Shown piece by piece: positions 51,823 through 62,388 of a stretch of 64,000 nt of DNA. The DNA comes from Paulownia fortunei (taxonomy: Eukaryota; Streptophyta; Magnoliopsida; Lamiales; Paulowniaceae). The DNA is taken from contig CM033116.1 in the NCBI GenBank assembly GCA_019321725.1, forward strand, positions 1,670,642-1,734,641, in the 5' to 3' direction. The first letter of the stretch is position 1, and each line of letters begins with the position of its first letter. The position numbers and the translations under genes were made by a program. The notes under the pieces were generated by a model. It had not been told where the DNA came from. It worked only from the letters and a program-made list of their open reading frames with translations, and did not search any database.

Positions 51823-54412
51823 AGAGAGAGAGAGAGAGAGAGAGAGAGAAGACGCATCCTCAGTCATCAAGTCTCGTTTTCTTATTGAAAAAAAAAAAAA
51901 GATTGAAAAGAAAACTGATATACTAGAGAATCAAACAACAAGCCCATTATATTTGGAAAACTTGAACAAAGAAGAACGGAAGAATTTTGCAGTAAAGGAA
52001 AGACGTTGCTCCACGCAATCAAGACTCTCTCTTTTTCAATCTGCTGATCTTTCGTGTTCCGACTTTCTGGAGAAAAAGAAAAAGAAAGAATCTTATCTGT
52101 AATCGAATATTTGTGATTCTTTTTTGTTGTTTCTGTGATTTTCGCAGAAAGTTTGAACTAGTTTTAGCTATATATTTACTTGAGGTGGTGGTCTTTGGAT
52201 TCATTGGGGCCGATATTTTGGTGGTTCGGAGGTAAAATTTCTTATTTTGCTTCTCTTTTTCTACTTACTCTATATCTGGGTTTCCAAGAAAACTGGGCAG
52301 CAAATAATTGTTCTCCAACTTGTTCATTATGGTTGTACTATTTTTCTTTCTTTGATTGTTTTATGTTTAGTGCGGCTGAATTTGGTGGATTGGGGTTCTT
52401 GTTTGTCAAGAGAATTTTCTGTCATCTTAACTCTTTTTTGTGTGCCAATAAACAAAATAGAAGAAAGAATTAATTTTTGTGTGAAGATCAGGGTGTGTTG
52501 TATATTACTAGGTTGCAACTAAAGAGATGATTTCTGTGTTTTGTGATGTGCTATTCTTAGCATTGACTACTTCTCTATTGGATTTCATGTTATTTTAAAA
52601 TGAAAGAAGGATGATTCTCTTGCTGGCAAATGATGAGCCCTTAAGGCTTTTCATGTTGAATTGATTACTGTTTTGTCCAATTCTAAGTTCTTTTGCTACA
52701 ACACGTCAAGGTTAAGTGACTGACAAATTTTCATAGCTAGCCAGAGACTTTTACCTGCAATGTCTCCGTTGGTTACTTTCCTTTTTGTTCTTGTTCTTTT
52801 GCCTTGTTTGAGAAAAAAAATTACTATATGATTTGTAAATGCTCTGGGTTGATATTACAGGTTGCTAATTAATGAGTTTTTGCCAAATGTGGGTTGCATA
52901 GATGCGTAGAAAGAATTAATAGACAAACAATTGATCAATCTAATGGAATATAGCTGAAAACAGTTGCTGATTTACGAAAAAAAAATCTCTTTCGGGAGTT
53001 GTTAGATTTATCAATAAAATGCTACCCTGGGAGCAAGAATCATGAATTTGGGTTGCCAAGTTTAGTGAAAGCGCATCACATCCTTGTTGGAGAACAAAAT
53101 TTTTTGTGGATTACATGGATTACTTGAGTTTTTATCTGTTGATTCAGTATCTGTTAAGATGTAATATTGCTAAGTACTGATATGTTTTATCAATTTCTCT
53201 TGGAATAACTAATCCTACTTATTGGCACTACTATTAAGCTTCAGGATCAATAGAAGAAGCTTTAAGTTTTTGTCATATTTCTTTTATTCATTCGAAGATA
53301 GCCTAATAGTTGACCAGAATTTGACTGCAGTCAATACTAAGGTACTTTAACATTAAGATTTCTGTAGTGCATGTGTCCATTCTCTGTTACTTCCACATAT
53401 TGTTTTATTTCTATTCAAATGTGATTAAAAGAACATAGTATGTTCATGCTGATATGCTTGATTAGCTAGTAGTGCTAAATCATATTAAAATATCTGTAGA
53501 CTCAACTCATATATCTTGCATTACCACCCTATTTTGTTTGCCAGCTTAAGTTTTTCATTGAGCATTTTGAGAATTTAAGGCCCATATGTGCTTTTGCAGG
53601 CTGATATGTCCAAAACAATAATGTTTTATACTAAGGGCAGAAGAGAAGTATATCATTTCCAAATTGGAAACTAGGTCATAAGTGTTATCGGTGGTCAGCG
53701 TTTTTCTAAGAAGTTTATCAAACTTAATGGTGAATTCTTCCTGTGAAAGTTCTGCTGCATATTTTTCTTAGATCATCGGTAGAAGAGATTCTGTGTTTTT
53801 GAGGAGGCTCTTTTCTTTCATTTTTAAAATTATAGTGGCTATCAGGGTGTTATTATGAGATATGATAGTTTACAAGGATGCAGAGCACAGCATCTTTATC
53901 AGTGTTTCAGCTGCTACTAGTGTTGCTTCTATCATCACTGTACTGGATATCCTAGACTTGTCCAACTAGTGTGGCTAGGTGTATACATATCACATTTAAG
54001 GCCAGAAAAACTCGGACTATCTTATTATAGACGTTATCTTAAGAAAATGAAAGGGTGAAGATTATTGAAAAATGTTACTTGTTACCAGGTTGAATGAAAA
54101 GAATCATGCAAAATGTATGGATATCAAGTTTTGTTCATCTATAGCTAAGATTGCACATCTCAAACTAAGATGTAGGAAATAGAATTGTTGGTTATTATGC
54201 TGTTAAGTGGCTGACTTTGTTGCTGAATATGCTGTTGCAGCATATTTTATACGAAACATGTTCTGCTCTTTCTTATTGAACTGTTATTTTCATGTTCCAA
54301 AATAGTTGTTAGGGGTAACTCGGTTCTATTTTGGTTTTTCAGCACGATGCTCTGATTGATGCACCTGGGGAATGGACTGGCTTTCTTTTCCTTCTCTCAG
54401 TGTGTATGAGTG
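51823..54412 (+). other. ATG9 leader exon and long leader intron
   Basis: A (GA)n run at 51823-51849, typical of plant 5' UTRs, marks the likely transcript start. No long coding frame is present up to the ATG9 start. A pyrimidine-rich acceptor CTTCTCTCAG ends at 54400, 12 nt before the ATG, and another candidate ends at 54342, so a leader intron of roughly 2 kb is likely. The leader donor was not fixed. Confidence 0.5.
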
Positions 54413-57400
54413 ATGTTCAGTGGGCAAAAAGAAGTTCATGCTCTTAATATATTTAAGTGGAAATGGCATGGTAGATCATCTCTAACAACTGGGTTGCTCA
54501 ATGATTTACCTCATGAAATTGAATTGTCTGATTATCACAAAGCACCAAGTCCTTGTAGTGAAAGCCCTTCTGGGTTTCTTGATGGTGAGACGTTGAATGT
54601 TGAACCAATCGATGATCTAGACCTGTTCTTTGAGAGGATTTACAACTATTACTGTGAGAAAGGCCTTTGGTGTATTATCATCAAGTGGATAGTTGAGCTT
54701 CTGAGCTTGGCTTTTACTATATGCTTCTCTGGATTTTTTTGCTCTATGTTGATTGGAATGGCCTTCGCAATGCAAAATGTGGGATGGATGCAGTGGAATC
54801 TGGAATCAAGCCTTGCGATCTGTCTAAGGAAGCTTTACATAAGCATCCATTGACTCCTCTTACTGTTTCCAAGGCTATAATTGTAGGATATTTGGGAATA
54901 TTTTCCATCTACTGGATTTTCTGTTTCTTAAGGTTCTTTGCACAATTAAAGGAGACTCTTAAGATCCGTCAGTTCTACTACAACAGGTAGGCCTATGTAT
55001 GATACGTTATCTCACGGGGTTCAAACCCACATAAATGTCTTCAAAAACCTTAACCTTCTATATTGTTTATGCTTAAATTCTTGCTAAAGTTGGAAGTTAT
55101 TTGGGTGGGGTTAAATCTGTAAGTTCAAGACTGATTAGTATTAATATCTTTCTGCAGTCTCTGTGTGACAGACAATGAAATACAAACCCTGCCATGGGCA
55201 TTAATTCTTGAAAAAGTTGTTCAAGTTCAAAGTTTGCAGCAACTATGTGTGGTCAAGGATCTTTCTATTCACGATGTAGTGATGAGATTGATGCGAAAGG
55301 AGAATTATTTAATTGGAATGCTCAACAAAGGAGTGCTTGCCTTCCCTATATCTGGGTGGGTCCCAGGTGCTGGTCCAGCTGCCAACGTCAATCCGAATGG
55401 TGTTCGCCATCGTCTAGTACTGCCAAAAACCCTTGAATGGACCTTGAATTGGTGCGTATTGCAGAGCATGTTTGACAGGTAAGGCATGAACTCCCATACT
55501 GCAGAATATTCTGTAGAATAAAGGAGGGGCTAAGTATGATTGATAAATTCAACATGTTAAGCTGACTGCCTTTGTAGTTTCTTTTGGATGTTTCACTCTT
55601 TAACATCTTGAATATGGATATAGCACCCTGCCCGCTCGTAAAAGTTGTGTCTCCCTTTAGTTCAGCTCACATGTTGTACAATCTCTGGATTATATAATCT
55701 TCCTGCCTGCTTACGAAATATAATCTTCTTGCATTAATAGAAGACATCAAGAGTAAATAAGTCCCCCTACCTGCCCCATGGAAACAAAATATATGTATGT
55801 ATGTGTATATATATATATATATGAGGAAAGGATAAGCGTGCAAAAAAGGAAAAGGAAGGAAAAAATTAATAAAAGAACTATATGAATGCAAAGGCAGGCT
55901 TGAGAACCACTCCATGCCATAGAAACTTTTTCTTGCCCTATTCGTCCTTCCTTTCCACCTGCTCTCTTCATATTTTTTATCTGGCCCTCTAGGCTCTTGA
56001 GAGTGGTCATTCTCACTACCTTAGGTTCATTCCTCTATGTAATCCTTTACCCCTTTTTTTTTTTTATTGGTTCTTCCCTCATCTGGTGTCCTACTAAACA
56101 TCGAAGATTCCCTGAATCTCCACATCTTCTGCCAATCTGATCCCATTCCCCAAGTTCTGTATCCTGAATAATTCCAATGTGTATCCAGCATCTGAGCATT
56201 GGTAGCACTAACAGATTCCTGATGTGAAGTTGGAGAGCAAGGATCATTGATGTATGGATAACCTCACATCCATCTGTTGACAACATTTTAATGGCAGTAG
56301 TACATTTGTTCTTTTGGTTTCAAGTTGGACTAGCATCTTGAAGAAATGATTATGTTATGTCATTTATGTCACTCACTTCTGGGGTTGATGCATGTATGTT
56401 CTGTTCTCTTTCTCTCTCTTTCCACAGAAACTTCCGGGTGCGAAGGGATTTTGTTTCTGACCCCAAAACATTGAAGAAAAGGCTTATGATAGTTGGCTTT
56501 GCACTGCTTCTTCTCTCTCCGTTCCTTGTGATTTTCATGCTGGTGTATCTCTTCTTGAGGCATGCTGAACAGTTCTATAATCATCCAAGCACAGCATCAT
56601 CCCGGAGATGGTCAAATCTTTCTAAGTGGATGTTCAGAGAATTCAATGAGGTATTCCCCTGACTTTCTATTGACAATCAATACTAAAGCAGTTTTTTTCT
56701 TTGTTTTAAGTTAAGTTTTGGATGGCAGCATGGTTAGGGTTTTTCTGGGAGATTAAGGCGAGGTGTTTTTGTAACTTCAATCTTATTTAGATATGCTTGT
56801 CTACATGAACTCTAGCTACTTATCCTTTATAGGTGGTTACTGTCTTCAACTTTGTGTAGTTGTGCCCATAGATTCTTCTTTCTGAAGAGTAGAGTATGTG
56901 TCCTCATCTTTGTTTTGCAGGTTGACCATTTGTTCAAGCACCGGATGAACAGCAGTGTAGCACATGCTTCTGATTATTTGAAGCAATTTCCTTCTCCTAT
57001 ATTGACTATTGTTGCGAAGTTCATCTCGTTTGTTTCTGGTGGTTTTGCTGCTGTGCTTATAATCATTGCATTCCTTGAAGAATCTCTGCTGGAAGGCCAT
57101 GTAATACTTTGGATTCCTTACCCAAAATATATGTAATTTAAAAATTTATTCATTGGTGCATTTCTGTAACTTGCTCGATTTTTTTGTTGACTTTGTCTTA
57201 ACATTGCAGATATTTGGTCGCAACCTATTCTGGTATGCTGCAGTTTTTGGAACTATAACAGCTATAAGCCGGGCGGCAATGATAGATGATCTTCTTGTCC
57301 TTGATCCACAGGGGGCAATGTCCCTGGTTGTCCAACATACCCACTATATGCCAAAAAGATGGCGTGGGAAAGAGAACACCGAGACTGTACGGCTGGAGTT

Positions 57401-59659
57401 CGGAACTCTTTTTCAGGTATGCACATATTATGTATGTTTCCGTGACTCTTCTATATGCATGAAGTGCTTGTGTTGGACCCTTGACATCCAGGGAAGGATG
57501 CAAGATGCTTATCCACGATTTGCTATGGTACAAAGTTTCAAAAGTATGTCAAAGATGCTTGATTTCTTTCTTTTTTTTTCTTTTTTCTTTTTTCTTTTTT
57601 GTTTATAATCGATGCAGTGTAAGTCGTGGGCAACTTCAATTACATTACAAACCATTTTAATAAATAAAAAAAAAATCCCCAAAATTTTATGTTTTTACCA
57701 TTTCCACTTCAGTGGTGAACTTGATATGGAGAAAAACCCCTGCACCCGAGACCTCTACTTGGGTCCATGTATTATAGTTTACTTACAATTTGCCTGAGTC
57801 TACTTTTGGTCTTTTTTCAATTTATATAAATAACTATCCTGATTTTCTGTTTTTAATAACTAATTGCATTCTTGTTTCTTGAATAGTTTGTTTGAACCAA
57901 TTGATCTGTTCTAAGTGAGATCTAAGATGGCTCACTGATACCCCTGCCTGGCTATGCTCGTCATACTACTGGGATATTAACGTGTCTATATACATCTATG
58001 TCTAAACTCAGGTCAAATATTGAGTGTGTTCTAACATTTGTATTCGTGATGTGATTCCAAGAGGTGTCTTCAACCATAATCTGGAGAATTCATTTCATTT
58101 TACTGATAAGATGCTCTGTCTAGAGTGTCGGTTCATTTAAGATTCATATGGTGAAAATATGGACCACTTGTTACCTTAGTTAACTGTGAAAACTTATGTG
58201 AGTGAATTTCCTGGTGCAGTACACAGGAATGATGCTACTGGAGGAGATGACCTCTATCTTTCTCACGCCATACTTACTGTTATTTGTTGTTCCGAAGGTT
58301 GTTATTCATTATCAACTCATGCAGTTGTTTCACCAAAAAACTTTAGTTTCTGAAATACTGGAGGTTCGATGTTGCAGCAGGTTGATGGCATTTTGCAATT
58401 CATTGTGGACTTCACTGTGGATGTTGAAGGTGTAGGTCATGTTTGTAGGTATGCACTGCATCCTTCAACTGCTTCGTTAGCACTTATCTGAAGGTTGACT
58501 TATGGACTTCTTTTCTTTTTCTTTTTTGGTTTGTTTGCAATTTTTGATATTTTATTGTTTTTTACCTGGCAGATTTAGTCTCTTCAATTTTAGAAATCAT
58601 GGAAACAAAAAATATGGTTCACCATTTAATTCACCTCGCTATCAGAGGAGTTCCCAGGGGAAAATGGAAAAATCATTTTTGAGGTACGACCATATATAAT
58701 AGAAGTAATAAAACCCTTGTCAAGTAATTGTGTTGAATTTTTCTATCTTAGCCCTTGTTTCTAAAGTTAAGATGGCCTTGTTGACCCCAATTATTACCGA
58801 TTTTAAATTTTCTCGACATATATCCAGCTTCCAAATTGCTTATCCTTCATGGGAACCTGATGCTGAGGGAAAGCAATTCCTTGCATTGTTAAAAGTATTT
58901 AGAGATCAAAAGTTGCAAGGTCACAGAATTACAACTGCACATTTGCCTTCTGGGATGCAGCAGCAGAATCCAAATTTAAGAGGATTGGGTGATCGAAACA
59001 GCTTCTTCTCTCAGGAAATGGCTTTCGACAATCTTTTAAATTTTCATCAGTTAGGTTCGATGTGGCTGATAGATGGTGAACAGAAGAATTTCCCATACAT
59101 TTTAGATTGGTATTATACCTCACAAAATCATGACAGAGATGATAATTTAAGAGATGTTCCATCAAGACATTATGATAATGACGAGGAGAACCCTAAAGAT
59201 TTCTGGATTCCATCCAACTTGACACAAAATGAAGCAAAGTTTGATGACAATTGGGAGAACCTGTTTGAGGATCGTGTGCAGAGTCATCTTGAAGCTTCTA
59301 TGTCAGCTCCTCTCTTCCAAGAAAGTGTCCTACAGCATCACGACTCAAACAATGCTGGACACCCTGCAAGGAGCCATTGGTGGGCTAGAACACAAACACA
59401 AGGTCCAGTTCTGCAGACGAGTTTTCTCGAGCCACCAAATTTTTACCGTGAAGCTTCTCGCGATTATTATGACAATTTTTCTAACAGAAGCAGAGAGGAA
59501 CACGAACAACAGATGGACTGGAGAAATTCCAGGGAATTATCTAGGACATTCTACATGGATGATTTAGATGGTGGTGATTTCAGTCTTCCATTTGATGATA
59601 TATATAAAAGGCCTTCAGAAATTTCCCCTGAGGATGGAGGCCCTGCAAATCTTGTGTGA
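54413..59659 (+). CDS. ATG9: ATG9, autophagy lipid scramblase (one-base frameshift in exon 1)
   Basis: Nine coding exons: 54413-54986, 55158-55478, 56428-56650, 56921-57100, 57210-57416, 58220-58297, 58378-58448, 58573-58683 and 58828-59659. All have GT-AG introns with matching phases. The product is about 865 residues, the usual plant ATG9 length. Conserved core pieces are DDLDLFFERIYNYYCEKG, the membrane segments around FTICFSGFF and IIVGYLGIFSIYWIFCFL, KENYLIGMLNKGVLAFP, and AAMIDDLLVLDPQGAMSL. The C-terminal tail (about 280 residues) is hydrophilic and variable, as in the family. ATG9 is the only integral-membrane core autophagy protein; it cycles on Golgi-derived vesicles and scrambles lipids to grow the phagophore. 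In exon 1 the frame breaks at a T7 run (54734-54740); eight T's would restore it. All later exons are intact. Confidence 0.95.
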
Positions 59660-61368
59660 TTATTCTCTTGCTTTTAACCATAAAATATGTAAGAGCTTCC
59701 TTGTCTTGGTGTTTGTTCATTTTTCATCCCCAAGGGAGAAAAAATGGAAGCTCTGTATTCGTTGTTGTATATAATATGTACGTAATTAGGGTCCAAACCT
59801 ACCTTTGTTGATTTGGAAAACGAGTGACAGTCACCACTCTCCTATCCAAATTGGAAATGCCAATTCTTTAACCTTTATTTTTAAAGGAAAATTAAGCCCA
59901 TTTCTTGTACAATGCAGCAGGCCTATCAAAATGAAGGTTTCTATAGTTAGAATGTTCTGTCCTTTCCTTCCTATTAATGCTTATTCTACTCAAGCAGGCT
60001 GTGAATAGTGTATAGAGGCCAGAGGGTTGTGCACTGTGCAACATGGGGTGCAATTTTGGACCAAAATATATTTACCATATTCGTGGAAAGGCACAAGGCT
60101 TGAGCGAAACTTCTCAATCTGTCATCAAAATGAAACATGGTCCTCTGGTATGTTTTACTCATCTTGGGGATCTACTATTATTGGTGCAGCTTGTGAAAAA
60201 TAATCTCCTTTGATAATGCTGCCAGAATGTTACAATTCAGATTGTCTGTGTTAGAGATTGTGAAGCATGTGCCTCTATTGGCGAAATCTTCAATGGCTTG
60301 GAGGAGGTATTGCTTGAGGAGACACTCGATCAATATGATCTTTTTGGGGAGATTGCATGTACTAGTTGTTATATATAAGAATCTGGAGCATAAAATTCCA
60401 TGTGTGTGGAATTTTCTAATGTTACACATTAATGGTGTGCTTTGGCGCAAGGGAATTGTGCAGAAATGGCAACCTAATCTCTGAGAAACCAAACAACATT
60501 CAATTATCTATATTATCGATACTGTAAAATGTAAATCGACTTTTACTCCATTGTGATCTGGAGGTTCATAGTTTACAATTGGTGTGTGTATGTCTGCAAT
60601 GCTACTTCATTGACTATATCTTCTTGAAAGTTTTGTATCTTTTGTTCACAATTAAATGATCCGGAATTTGTGGTTTGGTTTAATGACATGATCCGACATG
60701 TTTAGGCATGTACATTAAAGTACCAGAAGGCTTTCTTTAGATGATTGGTATTGGATGCATGGGAAGGAGATCTGGTGATTTTCTTTAGATAATTGAATAT
60801 ATTCTCTGTAAGTTCTTGTCTATTTCTGTCTTCTGTAAAATACTAATGGGCATGTGTTTCAAGGGGATCTAGTTCTGACCCGAGTGAAGTCTAACAAAGA
60901 AATACAGATTCCGTCGTTCTTGACATTTTTTCTGGCTCTCACTGTCTGGAACCTCAGTTCTTTCATCAATTTCATTGCTTAGAAAAGAGAAGTTTGTTTT
61001 ATTGTTTTGCCCTTAGACTCAAATTGGGCAGTCTAGGTAAAAGCAGAACATAATCATTTTCATTCATGAAGAATTATCAAAGCTCTTGGCAGTGGGCAGA
61101 ACAATGTCTTATCCTGTCAGTGTAACAATCATTCCTGTCTGTGCCTACATTTTGCAGATTCCAATTTTCAGGAACAAACCCTCACTATGTGCAGTATATC
61201 TGTGAAATCAATTTACACTCTAATGGTGTTGCTCCTACAATCTACAAGCGCAACCCTTTTCATTACAATCTTATTTACTTCAATTCTATGAAGGTGGAAA
61301 ACTTGCATCAAAACAAAATGGAAAACTGGAAGTAACAAGGAAGTGAAAATTTTGTGCAACTTTTTTAG
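59660..61368. other. convergent 3' flanks of ATG9 and the RING gene, no gene seen
   Basis: The first 150 bp are the probable ATG9 3' UTR. An open frame at 60227-60484 (+) shows no domain. No RNA gene or repeat is recognised. Confidence 0.5.
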
Positions 61369-62388
61369 CTATAACTCAATAGGAAGAACTGCATTTCTTG
61401 ATCCTCTTCCATGTCCAAACGAAAAAGTGGATCTCCGGTTTCCGCTACTGCTTTCTTCGGTATTCCTCACCTCACTGAGTTGCCGATTCTGCTGCAGTAT
61501 TTCTTGAACTGACAAGTAAACATGGCGATCTGCTGCAGAATCCATTGAAAAAGATCTTCTGATGGGCTGGATGGAAAATTGATCATCTCTGTCCCTTACA
61601 TCGATGCCTTCATCTCCCATGACTGAGACACGGTGAAATTTTCTTGGTTTTGACTTCCCATTCTTCTGCTCAAATTTTCTTGATGAATGACTTCTAGGAT
61701 GGACCAAGAATCTGCTCGAACCACCTAGCATACCTGTTCCATCTTCCCCACATAGTTCAATCACTACAAAATCTTCATTACCTCCAGCAATGCTGCCAAC
61801 CATTGGTTGTGGATCTTGAGGTGAAGAGTTTGGCGCCACTATTCTCTCGAGCCGATACCTGTTCCTGCCAGAAATGGTTGATCTGCATAGAGGGCAGTTG
61901 GAATTGCTTTGAAGCCATACATCAATGCAGTCTAAATGGAATGCATGACTACACTTGGGAAGAACTCTCAGCACATCATGGTCTTGGAACTCAGTCAAAC
62001 AGACCACACATTTTGACAAGCTGCTCCCTTCTCCTTGATTCTTGCCATATTGGAAAGTGGGAATTTCCCGAATCAGCAATTCGTCGAGCCCTCGGCTCTG
62101 CCACGAGGGCGAGTAGGATGTCAATGGATCTTCATCAGACCGTGCTCGCCTGACAGAAAAGTGCCTCAGAGGGTCGACTTGTTGCCATCTGAAGCAACAT
62201 TTGGTGACAAAAATGTAGTAGCTGACTAACAAGAAAGCTGTGGCCGCGATGCCTAATAATGCAACAGCTAGCATAGGAAATCCATGGTCTGAAATTGGGG
62301 GAGGAGGTTGAATGAACAAGGATTGTTTGCTGATGGGAGGAAGAACATGAGATTCAGGTGTGTTAGTGAAATTTTGTAATGTGTCCAT
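61369..62388 (-). CDS. ATL-type RING-H2 E3 ubiquitin ligase
   Basis: An intronless 339-residue protein. A short N-terminal Pro-rich stretch precedes one membrane segment (about residues 37-60, MLAVALLGIAATAFLLVSYY), then a basic stretch. The ATL-specific GLD motif (RGLDELLI, about 99-106) follows. The RING-H2 domain spans 127-168 with the ligands C127, C130, C146, H148, H151, C154, C165 and C168 all present, plus the ATL-type Pro and Trp (DVWL, CPLC). The C-terminal half is long and hydrophilic with Ser/Arg-rich parts. Membrane segment, GLD and RING-H2 define the ATL family of membrane-anchored ubiquitin ligases in endomembranes or plasma membrane, often in defence or growth signalling. The long tail places it with the ATL1/ATL16-like forms. 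The target is unknown. Confidence 0.95.
   Translation of the reverse strand: MDTLQNFTNTPESHVLPPISKQSLFIQPPPPISDHGFPMLAVALLGIAATAFLLVSYYIFVTKCCFRWQQVDPLRHFSVRRARSDEDPLTSYSPSWQSRGLDELLIREIPTFQYGKNQGEGSSLSKCVVCLTEFQDHDVLRVLPKCSHAFHLDCIDVWLQSNSNCPLCRSTISGRNRYRLERIVAPNSSPQDPQPMVGSIAGGNEDFVVIELCGEDGTGMLGGSSRFLVHPRSHSSRKFEQKNGKSKPRKFHRVSVMGDEGIDVRDRDDQFSIQPIRRSFSMDSAADRHVYLSVQEILQQNRQLSEVRNTEESSSGNRRSTFSFGHGRGSRNAVLPIEL

Noticed and set aside
54413..54990. Two separate short genes at the start of ATG9
   Set aside because: The two overlapping frames are one ATG9 exon broken at a T7 run; both halves match consecutive parts of the same protein.
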